From: an uncultured Paracoccaceae bacterium | GTDB taxonomy: Bacteria; Pseudomonadota; Alphaproteobacteria; Rhodobacterales; Rhodobacteraceae | DNA: 64,000 bases | Reading direction: 5' to 3' | NCBI GenBank assembly: GCA_938092015.1 | Contig: CALKOT010000004.1 | Coordinates: 29,556 to 93,555, forward strand | Shown here: one piece after another, positions 25,411-34,516 of the stretch | How positions within the stretch are numbered: the stretch's first letter is position 1 | How the letters are laid out: the number at the start of each line of letters is the position of its first letter | Translations under genes and position numbers: made by a program | The notes under the pieces: model-generated | The model's input: only the letters and a program-made list of their open reading frames with translations | Told to the model about the DNA's origin: nothing | Databases searched by the model: none

Positions 25411-26619
25411 TTAAGCAGGGCGACGGATCGCAATTTGCGTGACATCACACGTGCCAGCCCAGAAACAACTGGCGCAGCAGGTAAGATAGAAGTCCCACAT
25501 ACGCTTGAAACGATCATCAAACCCCAGTTTCTGGATGTCATCCCATTTGTTGTTGAAGGCATTGTGCCAGATACGAAGCGTTTCGGAATAGCTTTGCCCG
25601 AACTCGACTGAGCCTGTGAATTCCAAACCGGCCCGGCTAGTTTGATCGCGCAACGCGCTGGGCGAGGGCAGCATGCCGCCTGGGAAGATGTACTTCTGGA
25701 TGAAGTCGACATTCTTGCGATAATACGGGAACAGCTTGTCCGCGATGGTGATGATCTGGATTGAGGCTGTTGCGCCAGGCTTCAAACGCCCCTTGACCAT
25801 ATCGAAATAGCCCGGCCAGAACTTCTCACCGACTGCTTCGAACATCTCAATCGAGGCAAGACCGTCATATGTGCCGGTTTCATCCCGATAGTCGCGCATG
25901 ACGATTTCGACTTTGTCGTTCAGGCCTTCGCGCTGCATCCGTGCTTTTGCAAAATCGTGCTGTTCTTTTGAAATCGTCAGGCCCGTTACTTTCGCGCCCC
26001 GTGTACCGGCGGCATATTCGACAAATCCGCCCCAACCGCAGCCAACCTCAAGCACATGATCATTTTCGCCTACGCCCATCCGGTCCATGATCGAGGCGTA
26101 TTTGTTCAGCTGCGCCTCATGCAGGCTTTCGTTGTTCGAACGATAGAGAGCAGATGAATACGTCATCGTTTCATCCAACCACGCAGAATAGAACTCGTTC
26201 CCGAGGTCGTAGTGGTACGAGATATTTTTGGCGGCCTGTTCCTTGGTGTTGCGGTTCATCCAGTGGCGGAAGCGTTCGAAATACTTCACCAGCCCTTGCC
26301 CTGGAAAACCACGCCCGACGCTGTCGTTGTTGATCAGAATGACATCCATAAGACCCTGCAGATCTGGCGTATCAAACCAACCGTCCATGTAGGCTTCGCA
26401 AAACCCCAGATCACCTTCGCGCAGTATGCGGGCGAACAGATCATCATTTCGCACGTAAATCTCGCCGTGCGGGCCCGGTTCCTTGCCCTGCGATTCAAAC
26501 TTGCGTCCATCTTGTAAGACAAACGTCATTGAGCCGATTTTCAGCTGATTGATGATTGCGTTCACCGCAGAAAAGTATCGCGGTTGTTTTGCTTGCTTGA
26601 TGTCCTGATCCATTTTCAT
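25411..26619 (-). CDS. CFA-synthase-family phospholipid methyltransferase (UfaM-like)
   Basis: A 402-residue SAM-dependent enzyme of the cyclopropane-fatty-acid synthase family that methylates or cyclopropanates double bonds of phospholipid acyl chains. Motifs: an N-terminal lipid-binding region, SYHYDLGNEFYSAWLDETMT (the family hallmark), the SAM loop VLEVGCGWGGFVEYAA, ASIEMFEAVGEKFW with a bicarbonate-site Glu, and FIQKYIFPGGMLPS. The ATG at 26619 has GGGGAG upstream. In Rhodobacter a homologue next to a flavin amine oxidase (UfaM beside UfaD) makes the 11-methyl intermediate of furan fatty acids; the adjacent FAD enzyme here makes that reading likelier than plain cyclopropanation. Confidence 0.88.
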   Translation of the reverse strand: MKMDQDIKQAKQPRYFSAVNAIINQLKIGSMTFVLQDGRKFESQGKEPGPHGEIYVRNDDLFARILREGDLGFCEAYMDGWFDTPDLQGLMDVILINNDSVGRGFPGQGLVKYFERFRHWMNRNTKEQAAKNISYHYDLGNEFYSAWLDETMTYSSALYRSNNESLHEAQLNKYASIMDRMGVGENDHVLEVGCGWGGFVEYAAGTRGAKVTGLTISKEQHDFAKARMQREGLNDKVEIVMRDYRDETGTYDGLASIEMFEAVGEKFWPGYFDMVKGRLKPGATASIQIITIADKLFPYYRKNVDFIQKYIFPGGMLPSPSALRDQTSRAGLEFTGSVEFGQSYSETLRIWHNAFNNKWDDIQKLGFDDRFKRMWDFYLTCCASCFWAGTCDVTQIAIRRPA

Positions 26620-26698
26620 CACGACAACTCCCCTGCCGCTTGTTCGGCGTCTCTTGATCTCGTCCCTATGCAAAGTTTCCGCCTGTCGGGCAGGAAAA

Positions 26699-27508
26699 TC
26701 AAGAGGATGCAGTCATTTCGGATTTTTTGGCGTCTTTATAGGCCCCGTCAGAGCCCGGATACCGGTGAAATTTGGCGCCCTTGATGGCAAGTTTCAACGC
26801 CTGCCAGTGGATAGCTGCAACGACCTTGATCGCCGCCAGAGGATGCGTTGCCGTCAGTTTCAGCAACGCTGCGTTGGTCAGCGGGCGGATCGTTCCGTTC
26901 TGCGCCGCAATCAGAGTATCGCCGCCACCATCAGATTGTTTTATGCGCACCGCAAGCTTTTCGCCGGGCGGGCGAATGGTAAAGCGATATGTCTGGTCCA
27001 TCTCGATAAAGGGCGAGACAAACATACCCTTTTCCTGGCTATGTCGCGCAGCGCCGTCCGCATCGGTGCGAATATCAATCACGTACGGGATTTGATCGCC
27101 GAAGGTATTTTTGACCTCATAGACGACCCTTTCCAGGGCGCCATCCGCGTCATAGCAGTAGTAGACGGATAGCGGATTAAACGCGAAACCCAGAAATCGA
27201 GGCATCGAAAGCAGCATGATACGCGCCGGTTTAGGTATGTCGTCAGCGGCAAGAAGGCTTTCGACCCACGGGCGCAAAGCTGACCCATCGCGCGGGCCGT
27301 GATCTTTCTCACTGAACGAAAACAGACCGAACCGATTGATCTGGAAGAACGTCTGTGCGGCCTGATCCAGCCTGTCGATGTCGAGAAGCGACGTGAAAAC
27401 CCGATAGCGGAATTTGTGCCCGAACGGTCGCAGACGCATGTGCATGACATCGCCAACGTAAAGGCGGTGCGCGAAAGCATCGTTTGATATGATGCTGGCG
27501 TCGCTCAT
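26699..27508 (-). CDS. DUF1365-family protein
   Basis: A 269-residue cytoplasmic protein of the DUF1365 family. Typical segments are LYVGDVMHMRLRPFGHKFRY, FGLFSFSEKDHGPRDGS, FLGFAFNPLSVYYCYDADG and KNTFGDQIPYV. The family has no established enzymatic function but is almost always next to an FAD amine-oxidase-like gene and a CFA-type methyltransferase, exactly as here. Its ATG overlaps the stop of the FAD gene (ATGA). It probably takes part in the same acyl-chain modification, perhaps as a binding or assembly factor; that is inference. Confidence 0.88.
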   Translation of the reverse strand: MSDASIISNDAFAHRLYVGDVMHMRLRPFGHKFRYRVFTSLLDIDRLDQAAQTFFQINRFGLFSFSEKDHGPRDGSALRPWVESLLAADDIPKPARIMLLSMPRFLGFAFNPLSVYYCYDADGALERVVYEVKNTFGDQIPYVIDIRTDADGAARHSQEKGMFVSPFIEMDQTYRFTIRPPGEKLAVRIKQSDGGGDTLIAAQNGTIRPLTNAALLKLTATHPLAAIKVVAAIHWQALKLAIKGAKFHRYPGSDGAYKDAKKSEMTASS

Positions 27509-28833
27509 TCAGCGGCGATCTGACTTTCAAAGGTGACCAGCGGCGCGCCAAGATCGGCTGCCCAGTCAGGGCGGGCGCCCAGAGCTGCGGCCACCCGAAG
27601 GCCGGATTTCAGGCCGTCCTCGTGAAAGCCCCATCCTGTCCAGGCGCCAGCATACCAGACGCCACCACGGCCCTGAACATCGTCGAGACGGGCCTGCGCA
27701 GCAAAAGTCACGCTGTCATAGCCGGGATGGGCATAGGAATATTCTGCGATGGTCAGCGCCGGATCGGGGCGGCGCTGCGCGTTCAAGGTGACGAAGATGT
27801 CATGGTTCGTCGGCAAGGTCTGTAAGCGGTTCATCCAGTAGGTCAGTGACACCGGCTCATCTGCCAGCCCTTTGGAATTGTGGATATCATCGGTGATCAT
27901 CGACCAGCTGGACCAGACCTTCTTGCGCTTAGGCATCAGGCTGGGGTCGCGATGAAGGATCGCCGTGTTTTGCGTCGTGTGGAAGGCGCCCAGCACCTCA
28001 GCCTCTTCCGGGTCCTGGGCGTTCAGCATCGCGCACGCGTCGGGCGCGTGGCAGGCGAAGATAACCTGATCTACGACATCGCGCTCGCCATCGGCAAAGT
28101 TGATCTCAACTTTACCGCCGAGACGAATGACTGAATTGACGGCCCTGTTCGTCTGGGCATTTGGACCAAGGTGTTCAATAATCTGATCGACGTAGGCGTG
28201 GCTGCCGCCATCAACCGTGCGCCACTGGATCGCGGCGGCGAGGCCTGTGTAAAGATCGTGGTTATCAAAGAATGTCAGAAGGTTACGCGCTGGAAAGGCA
28301 GTCATCTTATCCGTTGGCGTCGACCAGATGGCGCCGCCCATCGGCAAAATGAACCCATCACGAAACAGCTCACCAAACCCTTCACGTTTGAGCCAGTCAC
28401 CGAGGCTGATATCGCCTATCTCATCATTGGCAAGTTGCTGCGGAGCGATCTTGATAAACCGCATCACATCGCGGAAAGCGCCCCAAAACGAAGGCTTCAG
28501 GATGTTGAGGCGCTGAGCGAAGATCTTGTTGAGGTTATCGCAAGCGTATTCAAACTGCCCGCCTTTCATCGAGAACCCGAATGACATGTCCGACGGTTTG
28601 GTCGGCGTGCCGAGATGGGCGAACAGGGCGGTGAGGTTTGGGTAGTTCACCTCATTATAGACGATGAAACCGGTGTCGACGGCGATCTCTTCACCTTCTA
28701 CGTTGATCACTCTCGTATTCGCATGACCGCCAAAGCGGCTGTCCCGCTCGTATAACGTAACATCGTATTTCTGGGACAGGACATAGGCCGCGCCCAGTCC
28801 GGCGACACCCGACCCGATAATGGCGATCTTCAC
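27505..28833 (-). CDS. FAD-dependent amine-oxidase-like desaturase (UfaD-like)
   Basis: A 442-residue flavoprotein. The N-terminus is the dinucleotide fold IIGSGVAGLGAAYVLSQ followed by VTLYERDSRFGGHANT, and the C-terminus is WYAGAWTGWGFHEDGLKSG. In this family the protein acts on lipids; the Rhodobacter member beside the methyltransferase and DUF1365 genes introduces a second double bond into the methylated acyl chain on the way to furan fatty acids. Translation starts at GTG 28833, immediately after the TAA of the photolyase gene. The identity as UfaD is based on family plus gene context, not on specific residues. Confidence 0.85.
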   Translation of the reverse strand: MKIAIIGSGVAGLGAAYVLSQKYDVTLYERDSRFGGHANTRVINVEGEEIAVDTGFIVYNEVNYPNLTALFAHLGTPTKPSDMSFGFSMKGGQFEYACDNLNKIFAQRLNILKPSFWGAFRDVMRFIKIAPQQLANDEIGDISLGDWLKREGFGELFRDGFILPMGGAIWSTPTDKMTAFPARNLLTFFDNHDLYTGLAAAIQWRTVDGGSHAYVDQIIEHLGPNAQTNRAVNSVIRLGGKVEINFADGERDVVDQVIFACHAPDACAMLNAQDPEEAEVLGAFHTTQNTAILHRDPSLMPKRKKVWSSWSMITDDIHNSKGLADEPVSLTYWMNRLQTLPTNHDIFVTLNAQRRPDPALTIAEYSYAHPGYDSVTFAAQARLDDVQGRGGVWYAGAWTGWGFHEDGLKSGLRVAAALGARPDWAADLGAPLVTFESQIAAE

Positions 28834-30288
28834 TTACGCGCTCTCCTCAATCGACGCTTTTTCGTCGCGTCTTTGCTTCATGTCTTCCCAGGCCGCCAAT
28901 GCGGCCCGGCGCGTAGTCGCAAGATCAACCATAAGGGGTGGTGTTTCTAGGGACAAAGTCACATCGCTTTTTGGCCACATAGCTTTGTATAACTTAGCGC
29001 CTTCACCCTGATACAACCAGCGCCTGCGGTAAGCTTTTGACTTGTCGAACTTTTCCGCCTGCGTGGCGGGATTGAAGATGCGAAAGAATGGCGATGCGTC
29101 CGGCCCGCACCCTGCGACCCATTGCCAGCCCATTGCGTTGTTCGCAGGGTCCCAATCGATCAGCGTATGCCGGAACCATGCTTCGCCGACGCGCCAGTCC
29201 ACCAGCAGATTCTTGGTCAGAACGCTTGCGACGATCATGCGCGCCCGATTGTGCATCCGGCCCGTCACCCACAGTTCGCGCATGGCGGCGTCTACGACAT
29301 CGATACCGGTACGGCCGGCTTTCCATTTGCGGGCGGCGTCATTTTCATCGGCCCAGGCGAAATCTTCCCATTCGCGCCGCCAGCACCGCGTTTCCATCTC
29401 TGGGTCGTGGAAGAGGAGGTGATGGGCAAAATCGCGCCAGACGATTTGTTTGCGCGCAGCTTCATGTCCTGGCGTGTCGCCGGTTGCTTTCAAAGCCCAC
29501 CAAATCGTGCGGGGCGAAATCTCACCCACGGCGAGGTGGTCAGACAGCTGAGTAACTGCGTTCGGCAGGCCCATCTGGTCGCGGTCATCTGCATAGCGCG
29601 GTGCAGGGCCGTCGAGAAAAGCATCGAGCTTGTCCAGCGCCGCTTGTTCACCCGCCGTTATCTGACTGGCCAGAGCATTGGTGGCAGGACCCATCTCAGC
29701 ATCTAACCGCCAGTCAGCCAGCGTTTCTGAGCGGATGCCCTCAACGCCTGTGATGGATTTGAGGCGTGGCAGGGGGCGCTCGATGTCGCGGATGGAAACT
29801 GCCCGCCAGAAAGGCGTGTAAACTTTGAACTGATTGCCTGCACCGGTTTTCACCGTCCAGGGATCGACCAGCGTAAAGCCTCCATGGCTTTCTGCATCCA
29901 CGCCATCACCTGTCAGGGCAGCTTTGACACGCTTGTCTCGTTCCAGCGCGGCGCCGTCAGTAAGGCGGGTCCATGTTACCGCTTTTGCGCCGGTTTCTGT
30001 GATCAATGCGCGCAGGACGTTCAGCACATCTCCGCGACGCAGGGTCAAAGGGGCCCCAACCTGCGCCAGATCACGCGATAGCGCCTCAAGCGACAGTTTC
30101 AGGCGCAGTTTTGCGGCAGCGCCCAGTGTCGTCTCAAAGACATCGTCAAGAATGAAAACAGGGATAACCGGCCCTACAGTAGCGGCGGCTGTTAGGGCGT
30201 GGTTGTCGGCAAGCCTCAGGTCCTTGCGCAACCAGACTATGGTTGGCGCGGCTGAGGACGAGGTCGGAGAGGGCTTCAACGCAGTCAT
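28834..30288 (-). CDS. phr: Deoxyribodipyrimidine photolyase
   Basis: Light-driven repair of cyclobutane pyrimidine dimers. The 484-residue protein has the antenna-binding N-terminal domain (IVWLRKDLRLADNHAL) and the FAD domain at the C-terminus, with WRDFAHHLLFHDPEMETRC, GRTGIDVVDAAMRELW, GRMHNRARMIVASVLTKNLL and DWDPANNAMGWQWVAGCG. These fit class I CPD photolyase; the WQWVAG motif argues against a CRY-DASH protein. It is the first gene of a six-gene - strand operon, ending flush with the start of the FAD gene. Photolyase genes belong to the RpoE-dependent singlet-oxygen response in Rhodobacter, in line with chrR nearby. Confidence 0.93.
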   Translation of the reverse strand: MTALKPSPTSSSAAPTIVWLRKDLRLADNHALTAAATVGPVIPVFILDDVFETTLGAAAKLRLKLSLEALSRDLAQVGAPLTLRRGDVLNVLRALITETGAKAVTWTRLTDGAALERDKRVKAALTGDGVDAESHGGFTLVDPWTVKTGAGNQFKVYTPFWRAVSIRDIERPLPRLKSITGVEGIRSETLADWRLDAEMGPATNALASQITAGEQAALDKLDAFLDGPAPRYADDRDQMGLPNAVTQLSDHLAVGEISPRTIWWALKATGDTPGHEAARKQIVWRDFAHHLLFHDPEMETRCWRREWEDFAWADENDAARKWKAGRTGIDVVDAAMRELWVTGRMHNRARMIVASVLTKNLLVDWRVGEAWFRHTLIDWDPANNAMGWQWVAGCGPDASPFFRIFNPATQAEKFDKSKAYRRRWLYQGEGAKLYKAMWPKSDVTLSLETPPLMVDLATTRRAALAAWEDMKQRRDEKASIEESA

Positions 30289-30329
30289 GCTGATGTATAC
30301 GCGCTGAAACCCGAATTGGTTTTAATCTT

Positions 30330-30617
30330 TTATTCGGTACGTTTGTAGACGACCTGAGATTCCGCCACGCGCGCTTCACCGCCCGGACGGGCACGGGTGG
30401 AACTTGGTGGATTGATTTCGATCTTTTCCATCTTGCAGATCTGGAATGGCAGGCCTTTGCTGTCAAATACAAGCGAGCAGCCGGACAGCGCCGAAGTATC
30501 AACTGATTTTTCTGCGCCGGATTGGTCGTAAACTTTCAGAACATCCGCCTGGGCCGCACCTGCAAACAGTGCGATGGCGCCAAGCGCCGCTGCGAAACTC
30601 GTTGCAAATCTCGTCAT
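30330..30617 (-). CDS. Small exported protein of unknown function
   Basis: A 95-residue protein with a clear signal peptide (MTRFATSFAAALGAIALFAG, probable cleavage after AAQA). The mature part has two cysteines (SGCSLVFDSKGLPFQICKM) that could form a disulfide. No family recognised. The ATG at 30617 has GGGAG upstream and is preferred to a TTG two codons earlier. It lies 41 bp upstream of the photolyase gene on the same strand and could be the first gene of that operon, but the gap is large enough for a separate promoter. Confidence 0.68.
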   Translation of the reverse strand: MTRFATSFAAALGAIALFAGAAQADVLKVYDQSGAEKSVDTSALSGCSLVFDSKGLPFQICKMEKIEINPPSSTRARPGGEARVAESQVVYKRTE

Positions 30618-30913
30618 AGCCAACTCCCCTATCTTTGCTCGCGATAGTCATGCCCCGTGTCGGACATCTCAACGCGTCACGCAAAAGTGTAACATGGCAT
30701 TCCGCCTATGCCCTAGCGTTTCCTGAGGTCTGAAACGTGACTTTTGTCGTTTGTGAGGACCTAAGCGTACTGTTTTGGGTCTTGCGCGGCGTCAAAGGGG
30801 CCTGACTGGCGTCGCGTACCAGTCTTGCGCCCGTGAAACCGCTGGTTGATTCGGCCTGCACCGCCTTAGAGTGGCTATTCAAAGACTAAGCATAAAAGTG
30901 GTGAGAGACACGC

Positions 30914-31912
30914 ATGCCCCAAATCAAATTATCCCTCGACGAAGTTGATGCACTTGCCCGCGCCGCTTTTCGCAAGGTCGGTTGTGATGAGGCGAATGCA
31001 TCCGCGCTGACCCGCACCGTTTGGCGTGCCGAACGGGATGGTGCGAAATCCCATGGCCTGTTCCGTGTGCCTGCGCTGGTCGCGGCGCTGGCTTCGGGCA
31101 AGGCGAACAAGACAGCGACGCCCAAGATTACCAAACGGGCTGGCGTTGTGCTGCAGGTGGATGGCGATCAGGGCTATGCGCCGACATCGCATGATGTTGG
31201 GCTGCCTGAGCTGATTGAGGTGGCGAAAACCCACGGCATGGCCGGGTTGGCGATCCGCGATGTGTTTCACTTCGCGGCGCTCTGGCCCGAGGTTGAGACG
31301 ATTTGCGACGCGGGTCTGGTTGGCTACGCCATGACTGCCTCACCACCTTACATGGCCATGCCAGGCGGCAAGCGGCGCGTGTTTGGCACCAATCCCATCG
31401 CTTGGGGCTGGCCACGCAACGAAGGCGCGCCGGTGATTTACGATATGGCGACGGCGCATAGTGCGCGGGGCGAGGTTATGATGGCCGCCCGTGACGGACA
31501 TGATGTGCCGCTTGGCGCCGGGATTGATGCGGATGGCAATCCGACGACTGATCCCGCGAAAATCCTTGAAGGCGCGCAGCTACCTTTTGGTGGTTACAAA
31601 GGGGCGGCCCTTGCCTTGATGGTCGATTTGATGGCTGGACCAATGATTGGGGAAAAAACCTCGCTTGGCATTGAAGCTGCGGATGATGGCGTCGGCCCTG
31701 CGTTGGGCGGTCAGACGATCTTTGCGTTTAATCCCGAAATGTTTGGCGGCGCTGATGCGATGGTGGGGGGAGAGGCGCTGTTCGCCGATCTCAAGTCTGA
31801 CCCCGGTGTGCGTTTGCCCGGCGACCGCCGCGCCGCTGTTCGCCCAACGACGCCGACGGATGGCGTCGAAATTCCAGCCAGCCTCCATGAAGCCATTCAA
31901 GGACTGACCTGA
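30914..31912 (+). CDS. Ldh-family (malate/L-lactate dehydrogenase type) oxidoreductase
   Basis: A 332-residue NAD(P)-dependent oxidoreductase of the Ldh/YlbC family, which includes ureidoglycolate dehydrogenase, 2,3-diketogulonate reductase and delta1-piperideine-2-carboxylate reductase. Family features: the N-terminal helix FRKVGCDEANASALTRTVWR, HGLFRVPALVAAL, GLAIRDVFHFAALWPEVE with a catalytic-type His, and RRVFGTNPIAWGWPR. The substrate cannot be assigned. Its TGA overlaps the ATG of ggt (TGATG), so it heads a tight three-gene unit with ggt and nadX; this favours an amino-acid-related keto or imine substrate. Confidence 0.85.
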   Translation: MPQIKLSLDEVDALARAAFRKVGCDEANASALTRTVWRAERDGAKSHGLFRVPALVAALASGKANKTATPKITKRAGVVLQVDGDQGYAPTSHDVGLPELIEVAKTHGMAGLAIRDVFHFAALWPEVETICDAGLVGYAMTASPPYMAMPGGKRRVFGTNPIAWGWPRNEGAPVIYDMATAHSARGEVMMAARDGHDVPLGAGIDADGNPTTDPAKILEGAQLPFGGYKGAALALMVDLMAGPMIGEKTSLGIEAADDGVGPALGGQTIFAFNPEMFGGADAMVGGEALFADLKSDPGVRLPGDRRAAVRPTTPTDGVEIPASLHEAIQGLT

Positions 31913-33630
31913 TGCGCTATGCCCTCGCCGCCCTTCTGCTCGCCATGCCCGCCACCGCGCAGGAGGCAGTGCAGCCAGAGCAAACTTATACCGTCGGCGA
32001 GGCGCAATCTGCCGAGGCGCAATCCTATATGGTTGTCGCCGCGCACCCGCTGGCGGCTGAAGCAGGGCGTTCGGTGCTGGCGGAAGGCGGCACTGCAGCG
32101 GATGCGGCAGTTGCAGTTCAGTTGATGCTGAACGTTGTAGAACCGCAAAGCTCAGGCCTCGGCGGTGGGGCATTTGCGCTGTATTGGGATGCCTCCGAAG
32201 GCAAACTTACCACCTATGATGCCCGCGAAACTGCGCCTTTGGCGGCAGATGAAACCTACTGGTTGGGCGAGGATGGTAAGCCAATCGGCTGGCGCGACGC
32301 AGTGCCCGGCGGCAAATCGGTTGGTGTTCCCGGCACGCCAATGCTGATGGAGAGGTTGATGAGCGATCATGGCCGCATGACCCGCCCACGTGTCGCCCGT
32401 GCGGCGATCAACACAGCGGAGAAAGGGTTCGCTGTATCCCCCCGTATGGCCGCATCTATTGCGACTGGTGCAGAGCGTGGCTTGCTGGCCTTCGCTGGAA
32501 CCAAAGCGACATTCTTTACCGAAGATGGCGCGCCGCTGGCAGAAGGCGCGATGTTCAAAAGCGCTGAACTGGCCACTACTTTGCGGACCTTCGCGGCGAA
32601 AGGCGCTTCGCCATTCTACACTGGCGAACTGGCTTCAAACATCGTTGCGACAACGACCGGCTCACCGGTCAACGCAGGAATCATGACAGCCGATGATTTC
32701 AGCCAGTATGAAGTGAAAATGCGCCATCCCGTCTGCCACGACTATCGCGGATACGAAGTTTGTGGGATGGGCCCGCCATCATCCGGCGCGCTGACGGTCG
32801 GTCAAATCCTCGGCATGCTGTCATCCTTTGATATGGCGGCGCTGGGCAATTCGCCTGAAGCATGGCGGCGGTACGTGGAAGCGTCTCGACTCGCCTATGC
32901 CGATCGGGGCCTGTACATGGCAGACAGTGATTTTGTGAAGATGCCGGAGGGGTTGCTTGATCCTGCTTATCTAGCCGACCGCGCTGATCTGATCTCTGGC
33001 GATGCTGCGAGCGAGGTGAAACCGGGCGAGCCACCGTGGAAAGAAGGCGCGCTCTTGTCGCCAGACAGAGATAAAGAGCGGCCCGGCACGACCCATTTCG
33101 TGATCCATGATAGTTACGGTGATGTCATCTCGATGACCTCAACCATCGAAACGGGATGGGGCAGCAGATTGATGGCGAACGGCTATCTGCTGAACAATGA
33201 ACTGACGGATTTTTCGCGGGCGCCAGAAAAAGACGGCAAACCCATTGCGAACCGGGTTCAAGGTGGCAAGCGCCCCCGGTCATCTATGGCGCCGACGATT
33301 GTCTTTAAGGATGGTCAGCCGGTTATCGCTGTCGGGTCTCCGGGCGGCAGCCGCATCATTGCCTACGTTGCGACAACACTTATCGCCCTGATCGACTGGG
33401 GGTTGCCGCCGGCGGATGCCGTTTCGATGGGCCATGTTACGGCCTCCGGCGGTCGCGCGGACCTAGAAGAAGGGACCGCAGCCGCTGATCTGGCCGCCAA
33501 TATTGAGGCTTATGGGCTGGAGGCCAGGGTGAGAAACCTGAACTCTGGTCTATCGCTGATGTTGATTGGGGCAGATGGACTGCAAGGGGCTGCCGATCCC
33601 CGCCGTGAAGGGGCGGCGCTGGGCGAATGA
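31912..33630 (+). CDS. ggt: Gamma-glutamyltransferase
   Basis: Periplasmic N-terminal nucleophile hydrolase that cleaves gamma-glutamyl bonds, for example in glutathione. The 572-residue precursor has a signal peptide (MRYALAALLLAMPATAQEA). Autocleavage is expected before the catalytic Thr393 in PGTTHFVIHDSYGDVISMTS. The large-subunit motif VVEPQSSGLGGGAFALYW and the small-subunit motifs IETGWGSRLMANGYLLNNEL and GSPGGSRIIAYVATTL are all present. The start overlaps the Ldh-family gene and the stop overlaps nadX, so it is the middle gene of an operon probably devoted to scavenging gamma-glutamyl compounds. Confidence 0.93.
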   Translation: MRYALAALLLAMPATAQEAVQPEQTYTVGEAQSAEAQSYMVVAAHPLAAEAGRSVLAEGGTAADAAVAVQLMLNVVEPQSSGLGGGAFALYWDASEGKLTTYDARETAPLAADETYWLGEDGKPIGWRDAVPGGKSVGVPGTPMLMERLMSDHGRMTRPRVARAAINTAEKGFAVSPRMAASIATGAERGLLAFAGTKATFFTEDGAPLAEGAMFKSAELATTLRTFAAKGASPFYTGELASNIVATTTGSPVNAGIMTADDFSQYEVKMRHPVCHDYRGYEVCGMGPPSSGALTVGQILGMLSSFDMAALGNSPEAWRRYVEASRLAYADRGLYMADSDFVKMPEGLLDPAYLADRADLISGDAASEVKPGEPPWKEGALLSPDRDKERPGTTHFVIHDSYGDVISMTSTIETGWGSRLMANGYLLNNELTDFSRAPEKDGKPIANRVQGGKRPRSSMAPTIVFKDGQPVIAVGSPGGSRIIAYVATTLIALIDWGLPPADAVSMGHVTASGGRADLEEGTAAADLAANIEAYGLEARVRNLNSGLSLMLIGADGLQGAADPRREGAALGE

Positions 33631-34430
33631 GCAGACGAGTTGCAATTGGTGGACTAGGAACCATTGGTCTGAGTGTCGCCAAATGGCTGGTTCAGGCCGA
33701 TGGTTTTGACTTAGCCGCAGTGGCGGCATCTTCTGTGGCCTCTGCAGAATCCAAAGTGTCTGATTTAGGCGTTTCCCCCAAGGTTGTCGTCGCTACAGAG
33801 CTTGCAGACCATGCTGATATCGTCATCGAATGCGCCCCCGCGGCACATTTCGCCGCTATTGCCGAACCCGCGATCGACGCGGGACGAACGCTTGTGGCGT
33901 TGAGTGCTGGCGCGCTGTTAACCCGGCCTGACCTAGTTGAAGGTGCGGACCTGTCAGGCGCCCAGATCATCGTGCCAACCGGCGCGTTGATTGGATTGGA
34001 TGCCGTGCGGGCAATGGCGCAAGGCGAAATTGTAAGCGTCACTCTGATCACGCGCAAACCACCCAAAGGCCTGATCGGTGCGCCGTATCTGGAGGCTGAA
34101 GACATTGACGTTGCAAACCTCACCGACCCGCTGCGCGTCTTTCACGGAAACGCCTTTGATGCGGCCAGAGTATTTCCAGCCAACATCAATGTCGGCGCTG
34201 CCTTGGCGCTGGCGGGGGCGGGGCCTGAGAGGACAATGATTGAAATCTGGGCTGACCCAACGATTTCGCGCAACCGTCACCGGGTCGAGGTCGTGTCTGA
34301 CAGCGCCATCGCGTCGATGGAGATTGAAGGTATGCCTTCAGCCGACAATCCACGCACCAGCGCCTCAGTCGCCAACAGCGTGATTGCGGCGTTGCGACGG
34401 ATGAGTGATCCGCTGGTGGTGGGAACTTAA
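33627..34430 (+). CDS. nadX: L-aspartate dehydrogenase
   Basis: NAD(P)-dependent oxidation of aspartate to iminosuccinate, used for NAD synthesis or amino-acid catabolism. The 267-residue protein has an N-terminal Rossmann motif (VAIGGLGTIGLSVAKWL) and the DUF108/NadX C-terminal domain: VPTGALIGLDAVRAMAQG, TRKPPKGLIGAPYL and the substrate-site block FPANINVGAALALAGAG. It overlaps ggt by ATGA. No nadA or nadC is near, so a catabolic role with the ggt operon is at least as likely as NAD synthesis. Another iminosuccinate-acting enzyme (BhcD) is encoded later in the window. Confidence 0.9.
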   Translation: MSRRVAIGGLGTIGLSVAKWLVQADGFDLAAVAASSVASAESKVSDLGVSPKVVVATELADHADIVIECAPAAHFAAIAEPAIDAGRTLVALSAGALLTRPDLVEGADLSGAQIIVPTGALIGLDAVRAMAQGEIVSVTLITRKPPKGLIGAPYLEAEDIDVANLTDPLRVFHGNAFDAARVFPANINVGAALALAGAGPERTMIEIWADPTISRNRHRVEVVSDSAIASMEIEGMPSADNPRTSASVANSVIAALRRMSDPLVVGT

Positions 34431-34516
34431 AGGAGTAAGCGTAAACTCCGGCTTATGAGTTGCCTCTAGGACGGGCATATCATGATGCATCCGGTGCAGA
34501 TCAATCGCCATCTGCC

